Source: Streptomyces ficellus | GTDB lineage: Bacteria; Actinomycetota; Actinomycetes; Streptomycetales; Streptomycetaceae | NCBI RefSeq assembly: GCF_009739905.1 | Contig: NZ_CP034279.1 | Location: forward strand, 3,720,001-3,784,000 | Reading direction: 5' to 3' | Length of the DNA stretch: 64,000 nucleotides | Part shown: piece by piece, positions 58,026-64,000 of the stretch | Layout: the number at the start of each line of letters is the position of its first letter | Numbering within the stretch: the first letter of the stretch is position 1 | Program-made: the position numbers and the translations under genes | The notes under the pieces: model-generated | Told to the model about the DNA's origin: nothing | The model's database searches: none | What the model saw: the letters and a program-made list of their open reading frames with translations, nothing else

Positions 58026-59333
58026 GTGAAGATCCGCCGTTTGCTCGCGACGGCCGTCGCCGCCGCCGCGACCGCGCCCGCCGTGCTGTTCTGCGCCCCG
58101 CAGGCGTCCGCCGCGCCCACCTTCCCCGCCGCGCCCGTGTCCCCCGCATCGGTCCCGGTGGCGGGCGGTGCCCCGGCGGCGGGCAGCCCCGCCAAGCCCT
58201 CGCTCACGGAGCTGGAGAAGGCGGCGGCCGCCGCACAGCAGGCGTACGACGCGGCCGTCGCCGCGGAGGCGGCCGCGCTCGACGCGGTCGAGGCCGCGCT
58301 GTCGGACGAGGCGCCGCTCGCGGTGGCCGCCTCGACGGCGCTCAAGGAGGCCGAGACCGCCGCCACCGCGAAGGAGGCCGCCGAGAAGGCGCTCGCCGAG
58401 GCCGGGCAGCGCCTCGCGGACCTGCCGCAGACCGCCACGTCGGCGGACCGGGCGCAGGCGGAGAAGGACGTCGCCGACGCCAGGGCCGCCGTGGCGGAAG
58501 CGGCACGCGCCAGGACGGCCGCCGACGCCCGTGCGAAGGAGGCGGTCAAGGCGCGGGACGACGACCGGGTCGCCGCGTTGAAGCGCCTGCGCCTGGCGCG
58601 GGAGGACAGGAAGAAGACGCTCGCCGCGAAGGAGGCCGCCGACAAGGCGCTCGCCGACGCGCGCAAGGAGTCCGAGGCGGGCGCCTGCGTCCCCGAGGAC
58701 CGGCTCACGGTCGTCGCCACCGGGCTGCCCGCGAAGGTCACCGCCGGTACGTCGGTCGACTTCACCGTCAGGGTCACCAACGGCACCGGCCGCACCCTGG
58801 ACGAGGTCTGGCCGTACGTGAAGGTCGAGGTCGCCGACGACCTGCTGGACGTCGAGTGGTCCACGGCCGGCTCACCGGACTGGCAGGACGCGGACGCCGA
58901 CCACTACGCGGGCGCCGTCGAGGAGTTGCGGCCCGGCGCCCACGCCGACGTCAGGCTGCGTCTGAAGGCCGACGCCGCCATCCCGGCCGGCGCAGGGGTG
59001 GCCTCCATCGCGGCCGACTACGTCAACGACGACCAGTCGTGCGGCGGGACGCCGGAGTTCCTCGAGTACGCCTTCGACGTCGTCGCCGCGGCCGCGGTGC
59101 CCGCCCCGGGCCCGACCGCCACGCCCGCCCCGGGGGCCCGGGCGCAGGCATCGACGTCGACCACTCCGGTCACCACCGCCTCCCCCGCCGCGGCCGCCCC
59201 GCTCGGCACCCTCGCCGACACGGGCACCGCCTCCGCCGTACCGCGGATCGCCCTGGCGGCCTCCGCGGCGGTGGCCCTGGGGACCGGCGCGGTGCTGACC
59301 GCGAGCCGCCGCAGGGCGCGTACCGACGACTGA
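58026..59333 (+). CDS. Surface protein with coiled coil and LAXTG sortase (class E) signal
   Basis: 435 residues. Signal peptide 1-30. An Ala/Glu/Lys-rich coiled coil (about 60-215; KKTLAAKEAADKALADARKE) projects a beta-sandwich (about 225-350; VTAGTSVDFTVRVTNGTGRTLDEVWPYVKVEV) with a Cys pair. A Thr/Pro stalk leads to LADTG, a hydrophobic helix (IALAASAAVALGTGAVLTAS) and a basic tail (RRRARTDD): the class E sortase signal. GTG 58026. No sortase gene is in the window. It diverges from the DGPF gene across 280 bp. Confidence 0.87.
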   Translation: MKIRRLLATAVAAAATAPAVLFCAPQASAAPTFPAAPVSPASVPVAGGAPAAGSPAKPSLTELEKAAAAAQQAYDAAVAAEAAALDAVEAALSDEAPLAVAASTALKEAETAATAKEAAEKALAEAGQRLADLPQTATSADRAQAEKDVADARAAVAEAARARTAADARAKEAVKARDDDRVAALKRLRLAREDRKKTLAAKEAADKALADARKESEAGACVPEDRLTVVATGLPAKVTAGTSVDFTVRVTNGTGRTLDEVWPYVKVEVADDLLDVEWSTAGSPDWQDADADHYAGAVEELRPGAHADVRLRLKADAAIPAGAGVASIAADYVNDDQSCGGTPEFLEYAFDVVAAAAVPAPGPTATPAPGARAQASTSTTPVTTASPAAAAPLGTLADTGTASAVPRIALAASAAVALGTGAVLTASRRRARTDD

Positions 59334-59371
59334 CGCCGCACTCGGGAAAGCGGTGCTGGGACGATGTGCGC

Positions 59372-59833
59372 ATGAGCCCCACCGAAGACGACCAGCTCGA
59401 AGCGACCCGCCGCGAACTGCTGGCCCTGGCCGCCCGCCACCCGGACGACGCCCTGGTGAACTACCGCGCGGCCTGCGTCCACGACCGGCTGGGCCTGGAG
59501 GCCGAGGCGGTCCCCTTCTACGAGCGCTGCCTCTCGGCCCCCGGCCTCCCGGACGACGACCGCCGGGGCGCCCTCCTCGGCCTGGGCAGCACCTACCGCG
59601 TGCTCGGCCGGCACGCCCGCGCCGTGGAGACCCTCCGCCGCGGCGTGTCCGCGTACCCGGACGACGGCGCCCTGCGAACCTTCCTCGCCATGGCCCTCTA
59701 CAACACGGGCGCCCACCACGAGGCCATGAGCATCCTCCTGAACCTCCTCGCCACCACGAGCCACGACCCGTCCGTCCAGCAGTACCGCCGCGCCATCACC
59801 CTGTACGCCGGGGACCTCGACGCCTCGGTCTGA
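59372..59833 (+). CDS. Tetratricopeptide repeat protein
   Basis: 153 residues with three TPR-like helix pairs (YRAACVHDRLGLEAEAVPFYERCL, LGLGSTYRVLGRHARAVETLRRGV, FLAMALYNTGAHHEAMSILLNLL). Cytoplasmic, protein-protein interaction role; partner unknown. ATG 59372 starts 38 bp after the surface protein. Confidence 0.85.
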   Translation: MSPTEDDQLEATRRELLALAARHPDDALVNYRAACVHDRLGLEAEAVPFYERCLSAPGLPDDDRRGALLGLGSTYRVLGRHARAVETLRRGVSAYPDDGALRTFLAMALYNTGAHHEAMSILLNLLATTSHDPSVQQYRRAITLYAGDLDASV

Positions 59834-60112
59834 CGTCCCGGGGCACGGCCCGTACGACACCCCGACGAACGCTGCGTCCGCCTGGACGCGCACGCGTACT
59901 CCCCAACCGCACCCGCATCCATCTGCGCACCCAAGTCGAACCCGGCGTCCAGGACCAGGACGACGACGCCTGAGCACGTCTTTCCACGTGTTCGTCTGGG
60001 GGTTCGGGGAAGGACGGGGGTGTTCTGAACTGCGGCGGAGTAGGTCATCCGACGGCTGGTGAACGGCGCTGGACGGCGACGAATGAGACCAGAATGGAGA
60101 CCAGGGCGCCGG
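59834..60112. other. Intergenic stretch, no gene seen
   Basis: About 280 bp between the TPR gene and the VapC stop. One plus-strand frame ends TQVEPGVQDQDDDA before a stop at 59973, perhaps the tail of a lost gene. Composition drops in GC toward the toxin genes, suggesting a junction with acquired DNA. Confidence 0.35.
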
Positions 60113-60538
60113 TCAAACTCGCTTGACGACGATCGATTCCGGAACCAGCTTCTCCAAGTCGTCCACGTCCGAGGTGAAGACGGTGACCTGCCCCTTCTGC
60201 TGTTGGGCGATGATGGCGAGCACCGCGTCGATCGCGTATTTGTGGCCGTGAAGCTTGGCTTCGGACAGGAGCCTGCGGGCGTGGCGCGCCTCGTCCTTCC
60301 CGATGTCGGCGACTTTGAGCCGAGAGAGTACCCAGTCCCAGCGCTGCTCCGTGGTCCTGCCGTCGTACGCCTCCACCAGCGTCATGGGGGACGTGACCAC
60401 GTCGGCTTCGCCCCGCGCTGCGAGATCGAGCCAGGCGATCATCTTCCGGTCGCCACGCACGGCGAGGGACAGGGCCTCGCAGTCGAGTACGAAGACGCGC
60501 AGTGGCTGCTTCGCGTGCTCCCTGGCTCGTTTGGTCAC
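60113..60538 (-). CDS. PIN-domain RNase toxin (VapC-like)
   Basis: 141 residues. The four acidic PIN residues are visible: Asp in FVLDCEALSLAV, Glu in TLVEAYDG, Asp in YAIDAVLAII and Asp in FTSDVDDLEKL. Toxins of this family cleave tRNA or rRNA. A basic N-terminal extension (VTKRAREHAKQ) overlaps the antitoxin stop (GTGA, 4 nt), so translation is coupled. Less GC-rich than its surroundings, consistent with transfer. Confidence 0.9.
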   Translation of the reverse strand: MTKRAREHAKQPLRVFVLDCEALSLAVRGDRKMIAWLDLAARGEADVVTSPMTLVEAYDGRTTEQRWDWVLSRLKVADIGKDEARHARRLLSEAKLHGHKYAIDAVLAIIAQQQKGQVTVFTSDVDDLEKLVPESIVVKRV

Positions 60539-60813
60539 GCGGCCTCTCCGGCGTCGTGGCCTCCGGCTGTGAGGCGACGCTGGTGCTCCGCGTCGAGATC
60601 TTCCAGCTCCGAGAGTGCTGCCGAGCGTTCGTCCTCGGTGACCGCGCCGTGTTCCTCCTGCAGCCAGTCGACCAGTTCCAGCAGCCGGTCCCGGTCACGC
60701 TTGAATCGCAGCGCTTCTGCGACGTACGCAGAAAGTCCCCGCTCGGCCGCCTCCGCGCGGATCTCGTCCAGGAGATCTTCGGGGATTGTCACCGTCACCT
60801 TCTTGGTTGCCAT
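60535..60813 (-). CDS. Ribbon-helix-helix antitoxin (VapB-like)
   Basis: 92 residues. The RHH DNA-binding N-terminus (MATKKVTVTIPEDLLDEIRAEAAERGLSAYVAEALRFK) covers residues 1-40 and an acidic toxin-neutralising C-terminus follows (WLQEEHGAVTEDERSAALSELEDLD). It precedes and overlaps vapC. The ATG at 60813 has no strong ribosome site but the RHH motif fixes the start. Expected to repress its own promoter. Confidence 0.9.
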   Translation of the reverse strand: MATKKVTVTIPEDLLDEIRAEAAERGLSAYVAEALRFKRDRDRLLELVDWLQEEHGAVTEDERSAALSELEDLDAEHQRRLTAGGHDAGEAA

Positions 60814-61046
60814 ATAAGCAACCATACTCTTGGTGTGAATGCCCTTACCGGGTGCCGTGAGCCGTAAGGTACAGAGGCCATTGGCCAATCCATGAGCCTT
60901 GCCCATGCGTGATCGCCGGCTCATACCGCTTCACTCGGCCACCACGTGCCGTTCACTCTCCTCAGCGCATCCTGCGGCGGATGAGGGTGACTGCCCTCCA
61001 CGAGGGTGAGCCTCCTGCCGTTGGCGGAACGACAGGAGGAGAGTCC

Positions 61047-61766
61047 ATGTCCCTGCTGCCTTCGGCAGACGTCTTCAGGTCGATCGAGCTAAAGGTTCCG
61101 CAGCTGCTCCGTGGACAGTTGGTCTGTCCACATGCGTCCGGGGAGAGGTGTTCGGTCGGCGAGCACCTCACGCTCTCGGAGGCGAAGCAAGCGGCGGCGC
61201 GGGATGCAGCTGATGTTGTTGTGCGCGATGCGCTGTGGCGGTGCGTGGGGCGTGATGCCCGAAGCGACGTGCCGAACTTGGCTCAGCGCGGCCAGTTGCT
61301 CGCGTTGTACTTCGTCATCCCCTACCTGCGGAAATCGGCGGCGAGAGTCTCGAGAAGGCTCTGCGTCGATGTCGCAGAGGTGCGGTCAGCCGTGCTCGTT
61401 GGCGCGCTGTACGGGCTAGCCCTGGCTGGTGAAGCCGACGACGTCCGTGATGAGGTCGTCCGAGCCGCCAATGCGGCTGGCTGGGCGGTGGAGCGGGCTG
61501 ATCCGGCCGAGCGCACGACGGATCCACAAAGCCTTGTCGACCGTGCGGGCCTTCTTGATGACGGCTACTCGCCCATCCGTAAGGAGTCGGACATCCAGGC
61601 GGTCGGCGAGGTGGGCTCCTTGTTGGGGGAGCGCATCAGCGGCGAACGGATGGGCGCTACCTTGCACCGCCTCGGGCTCTTGGGGGCGTTCCTCGCCTCT
61701 GGTTCGGGTCAGGTGTCCGAGGGCGAGTCCGACGAACGTGACGTACCGCAGGAGGAAGCCGAGTGA
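61047..61766 (+). CDS. Hypothetical protein of the 60-63 kb element
   Basis: 239 residues. AGGAGGAG directly precedes ATG 61047. The N-terminal part has a Cys/His set (VCPHASGERCSVGEH, about residues 26-40). A central helical region (LAQRGQLLALYFVIPYLRKSAARVSRRLCVDVAEVRSAVLVGALYGL) resembles sigma region 2-like helices but is not a confident match. The C-terminus is acidic. Translationally coupled (GTGA) to the HTH gene. I do not recognise it; accessory and probably element-borne. Confidence 0.7.
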   Translation: MSLLPSADVFRSIELKVPQLLRGQLVCPHASGERCSVGEHLTLSEAKQAAARDAADVVVRDALWRCVGRDARSDVPNLAQRGQLLALYFVIPYLRKSAARVSRRLCVDVAEVRSAVLVGALYGLALAGEADDVRDEVVRAANAAGWAVERADPAERTTDPQSLVDRAGLLDDGYSPIRKESDIQAVGEVGSLLGERISGERMGATLHRLGLLGAFLASGSGQVSEGESDERDVPQEEAE

Positions 61767-62023
61767 ACCCGAGCGCAAGGCGACTGTCGCAGTGGCTGGG
61801 CGAGCCGATGCCCCTACGCGAGGTGGCAGCTCTCCTCGGGGTCGACGCAGAGAAGGCGCGCGGACTTGTGAGGGCGGGCCGCTTCCCCTGTCGTGTCACG
61901 AAGGAGAAGGGAAAGTACGTGGTCCTTCCCGCCGATGTGTTGGTGGCCATGGGGCTCGATGATCCGATCGTGCGCATGGTTGACCTGCTGGCCGGAGCCG
62001 AGTTCGCGAGGCGATGGGACTGA
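61763..62023 (+). CDS. Small helix-turn-helix (excisionase-like) protein
   Basis: 86 residues from GTG 61763, overlapping the previous stop by four bases. PMPLREVAALLGVDAEKARGLVRAGRFPCRVTKEKGKYVVLPADVLVAMG fits a MerR/excisionase-type winged helix with the R(F/L)P-x-V-x wing. Such proteins direct excision or act as repressors on integrative elements, consistent with the dead integrase 1 kb downstream. Confidence 0.78.
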   Translation: MNPSARRLSQWLGEPMPLREVAALLGVDAEKARGLVRAGRFPCRVTKEKGKYVVLPADVLVAMGLDDPIVRMVDLLAGAEFARRWD

Positions 62024-62190
62024 GAGCCGGCCGCCGGCGGGCCGAGTGCGACATCGGAGGGCTGGGCCGACGCGAACGGCCCACCCTCCGGTCGGCGCGC
62101 GGCATGGACGGGCTGGTAGGGCACACACGCATGGTCGTTGATGGCGTGACCGTCATGCCTGTCGTACGCGGCTGTCCGGGGGGCGTTCGT

Positions 62191-62211
62191 GGGGGCAGGG
62201 GGCAGGGGGCA
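62191..62211 (+). repeat. Triple GGGGGCA repeat in a 390-bp gap
   Basis: Three exact 7-bp units. The gap 62024-62415 otherwise contains palindromic GC stretches but no gene that I accept. Confidence 0.6.
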
Positions 62212-62415
62212 GGTCGGGGGCGCACGGCGGAGAGCGGCGCCGTCGGCGGCCAGCTGAAGCGCGCCTCGCGCGCTGATGAGCGCATAACTGGGGGTGGTTC
62301 AACAGTTCAGCAAGAAGCCCAAAACCGCTCTCGGCGCCGGCGGGAGGGAACCGCGTGAATCCGTTCCCCGGCCGCACCGAACCCGGGCCCCGACGAGAAG
62401 CGAAGGAGCAAGACC

Positions 62416-62976
62416 ATGTACGACTGCGAGGGATGTGGACCGTCCCGGCAGGGGTTGTTCTTCGGCTCCGGGATCGGAGAAGCGAAGTGGTGGTGCTGGC
62501 GCTGCCAGAGCGCCGATCAGAAGGAACTGATCCGCTACCTGGATGACCACGCCCGGGGCGTGCTCAGCCGCGACGCCGACGGCGTGCACTGGCCCTATGG
62601 CCCGAACATCTACGTCCAGATGCGCGCGGACCTATTGGACTGGGCCGACCGGCACGATCTCAAGAACGGCAACACGGGGTGTTCGTCCAGGCTCCACTGG
62701 CTCGACAGGGGCCGCTGCGCCAAGAGGGAATGCCAAGGCAGGCCGGAGTTCTACGACCACACGACCACGTGGCTTTCGCGGACGACCGGCAAGCCCGCTC
62801 TGGTCTTCAACCAGCCCTACAGGCAGGTGGACCCGGCCGAGGTTTGGGATGCCATCAGCGAGTACCCGTCTCTCACGGCCGAGGTCGGGCCGGAGAGCTG
62901 GTACGGCGCAGGGACCAGCGGTGTCTACATCTGGAATGACGGCAACCGTTCCATGGCTGTTCGGTCGTCCCGATGA
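62416..62976 (+). CDS. Cys/Trp-rich hypothetical protein of the element
   Basis: 186 residues, AAGGAG 9 nt before ATG 62416. Two N-terminal Cys pairs (YDCEGCGPS and WWCWRCQSA, residues about 3-32) suggest one zinc ribbon; a second Cys cluster (CSSRLHW...RCAKRECQG) lies near 95-115. It ends with ESWYGAGTSGVYIWNDGNRSM. Codon use is less GC-biased than core genes. No family recognised; typical of integrative-element cargo. Confidence 0.68.
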   Translation: MYDCEGCGPSRQGLFFGSGIGEAKWWCWRCQSADQKELIRYLDDHARGVLSRDADGVHWPYGPNIYVQMRADLLDWADRHDLKNGNTGCSSRLHWLDRGRCAKRECQGRPEFYDHTTTWLSRTTGKPALVFNQPYRQVDPAEVWDAISEYPSLTAEVGPESWYGAGTSGVYIWNDGNRSMAVRSSR

Positions 62977-62996
62977 CCGCCCGTCGGAGTGAGTGA

Positions 62997-63266
62997 CTAT
63001 CACGGCTGCAAGACGCGAAGGTTCGGGACGGCCGGCTGCATGATGCCCTGCACACGGTCGTCATCGTGCTCAGGCCGCTAGGTGCCCCGGCCCCGTCGTC
63101 GATACAGGTCACGGGTTGGGGGCCGGGCACCTCCTCGAGCATGCGGGCGCGCCACCTCCACGTGCCGGACGCCACGCTTAAGGATGTGGCCCGGAAGATC
63201 GCCGATGCCATCTGGGGAGCCCCGAAAGCACCCGCTGCGGACAACAACCAGGACGACGAAGGCTGA
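62997..63266 (+). pseudogene. Decayed C-terminus of a tyrosine integrase
   Basis: A 90-codon fragment without start. The frame reads VRDGRLHDALHTVVIVLRPLG ... RARHLHVPDATLKDVARKIA, ending IWGAPKAPAADNNQDDEG. This aligns with the recalled actinobacterial phage/AICE integrase end (RLHDARHT ... ARYQHV). The box II Arg is Leu and the nucleophile Tyr is His, so it cannot be active. The upstream domain is missing. It lies beside tRNA-Ser(GGA), the position expected for an integrase next to its attachment site. Confidence 0.75.
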
Positions 63267-63271
63267 GACAC

Positions 63272-63309
63272 GTCGAAGGGCCCCACCGCGAACGGTGGGG
63301 CCCTTCGAC
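63272..63309. terminator. Perfect 17-bp hairpin terminator of tRNA-Ser(GGA)
   Basis: GTCGAAGGGCCCCACCG, loop CGAA, perfect complement, 20 nt beyond the tRNA CCA end (minus strand) and just after the integrase remnant. Confidence 0.88.
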
Positions 63310-63328
63310 AACGTGCCCGGTGAGGCAC

Positions 63329-63416
63329 TGGCGGAGGATACGAGATTCGAACTCGTGAGGGGTTGCCCCCAACACGCTTTCCAAGCGTGCGCCCTAGGCC
63401 TCTAGGCGAATCCTCC
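63329..63416 (-). tRNA. tRNA-Ser (anticodon GGA)
   Basis: Minus strand. Acceptor GGAGGAT (63410-63416) pairs with ATCCTCC (63333-63339), discriminator G, encoded CCA to 63329. Anticodon loop TTGGAAA in a CACGC/GCGTG stem, long variable arm. Decodes UCC/UCU. Confidence 0.96.
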
Positions 63417-63540
63417 GCCGCAAACAATACAAGACGTTGAGGAGTGCTCGCGAACCCGTTCCCGGGGCCGGCGTCCCGAGGTGTTCGGGGTGGCCGGGGG
63501 GCGGTCCGCGAGGGGGCGGGGATCGGGTAGGCTGGGCGCA

Positions 63541-63626
63541 GCCCCTCACGTGGCGCTATCTGACTGAACTCCCCCAGGGCCGGAAGGCAGCAAGGGTAGG
63601 TCGGCTCTGGCGGGTGCGTGAGGGGC
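63541..63626 (+). ncRNA. ffs: Signal recognition particle RNA (4.5S type)
   Basis: GCCCCTCACG (63541) pairs with CGTGAGGGGC (63617-63626) to close a long hairpin. The apical conserved Ffh-binding region is present: CAGGGCCGGAAGGCAGCA with GGAA tetraloop and the asymmetric internal loop. About 90-100 nt; exact ends may extend a few bases. It lies about 70 bp upstream of dnaX as in other actinomycetes. Confidence 0.92.
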
Positions 63627-63696
63627 GCTTGCGTTGCGGGGCGGGGGTTCCGGTGGGCCGGGTCGATTGTCGGTGGGGCCCGATATCGTCGTAAGG

Positions 63697-64000
63697 GTGT
63701 CGTCCCTTGCGCTGTACCGCCGCTATCGCCCCGAGTCCTTCGCCGAGGTCATCGGGCAGGAGCATGTCACCGACCCGTTGCAGCAGGCCCTGCGGAACAA
63801 CCGGGTCAATCACGCGTACCTGTTCAGCGGGCCGCGCGGGTGCGGGAAGACGACCAGCGCGCGGATCCTGGCCCGCTGTCTGAACTGTGAGCAAGGTCCC
63901 ACACCCACCCCCTGCGGCGAGTGCCAGTCGTGTCAGGACCTGGCGAGGAACGGGCCGGGGTCGATCGACGTCATCGAGATCGACGCGGCTTCGCACGGTG
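63697..64000 (+). CDS. dnaX: DNA polymerase III gamma/tau subunit (5' part)
   Basis: The first 101 codons are visible. Clamp-loader AAA+ ATPase: VSSLALYRRYRPESFAEVIGQEHV, Walker A GPRGCGKTTSARILA, and the zinc module begins with CLNCEQ ... CGECQSC. The gene runs off the window. GTG 63697 has a modest GTAAGGG site. Loads the beta clamp and couples polymerases at the replication fork. Confidence 0.96.
   Translation, partial: MSSLALYRRYRPESFAEVIGQEHVTDPLQQALRNNRVNHAYLFSGPRGCGKTTSARILARCLNCEQGPTPTPCGECQSCQDLARNGPGSIDVIEIDAASHG

Noticed and set aside
62014..62358. 114-codon plus-strand ORF in the 62.0-62.4 kb gap
   Set aside because: Gly/Arg low complexity over GC repeats and overlap with the HTH gene; no ribosome site.
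63066..63266. Independent 66-residue gene starting at GTG 63066
   Set aside because: No ribosome site, and the frame continues upstream into integrase-like sequence; treated as an integrase remnant.
59834..63330. Second attachment repeat matching the 3' end of tRNA-Ser(GGA)
   Set aside because: Looked for copies of GGCGGAGGATACGAGATTCG and its complement left of the integrase remnant; none recognised, so no element boundaries are claimed.
1..64000. CRISPR arrays, rRNA genes, intact insertion sequences or transposases
   Set aside because: No regularly spaced repeats with unique spacers, no rRNA signatures and no transposase motifs seen; the tandem repeats found are contiguous and short.

Overview
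The window is very GC-rich, with dense short overlapping genes, frequent GTG starts, GGAGG-type ribosome sites and perfect GC-rich hairpin terminators. Together with sigF and sigN, MEDS-domain regulators, an SSI-type protease inhibitor, a LAXTG-sorted surface protein and a 4.5S-type SRP RNA beside dnaX, this points to a Streptomyces chromosome. From memory, the order sigN-sigF ... tadA ... upp ... SRP RNA-dnaX matches the conserved core region of S. coelicolor (SCO39xx to SCO40xx). No database was consulted.

Layout. 0-13 kb is core: copper chaperone (SCO1), YcnI and a membrane protein; two SpoIIAB-like ATPases; PepP; a SpoIIE phosphatase; an orphan prim-pol-domain protein; a SEC-C protein; a glycerophosphodiesterase; and an HtrA protease, ending at tRNA-Ser(UGA). 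13.0-18.5 kb is a small island in that tRNA. A displaced, slightly diverged copy of the tRNA 3' end lies at 18469-18520, followed by a strong terminator. The island carries what looks like an uncharacterised peptide-modification (RiPP-like) operon: a 43-residue peptide, a JmjC/cupin oxygenase, an aldo/keto reductase and an APH-fold kinase. A divergent XRE-TPR regulator with a TTA codon and a CutA gene complete it.

18.6-32.4 kb holds small regulators with visible operators, a LysE exporter, a second prim-pol-domain protein, a ChsH2-ChsH1-Ltp2-like trio with an acyl-CoA ligase (side-chain beta-oxidation/retro-aldol chemistry), a SigE-family sigma factor, a 1240-residue degenerate PAS/kinase/receiver protein and an SSI inhibitor. 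32.6-33.1 kb carries tRNA-Ser(GCU) and tRNA-Arg(ACG). 33-43.5 kb holds a lipoprotein, DUF2797, monooxygenase-like and amidohydrolase genes, an orphan response regulator, and two MFS pumps with their TetR and MarR repressors. One of those pumps is fused to extracellular-type beta-sandwich domains that recur in the neighbouring YceI protein.

43.5-50 kb is the sigN-sigF sigma pair plus two MEDS-domain regulators, then tRNA-Ser(CGA). 50-60 kb is core: tadA and its acidic partner, upp, a LytR_C protein, a secreted M28 peptidase, a HhH-GPD DNA repair protein, an ECF42 sigma factor with its DGPF partner and a LAXTG surface protein. 60-63.3 kb is a second, decayed element beside tRNA-Ser(GGA): VapBC, unknown genes, an excisionase-like HTH and a dead tyrosine-integrase tail. 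The window closes with the SRP RNA and the start of dnaX. All four serine tRNA isoacceptor genes lie in the window.
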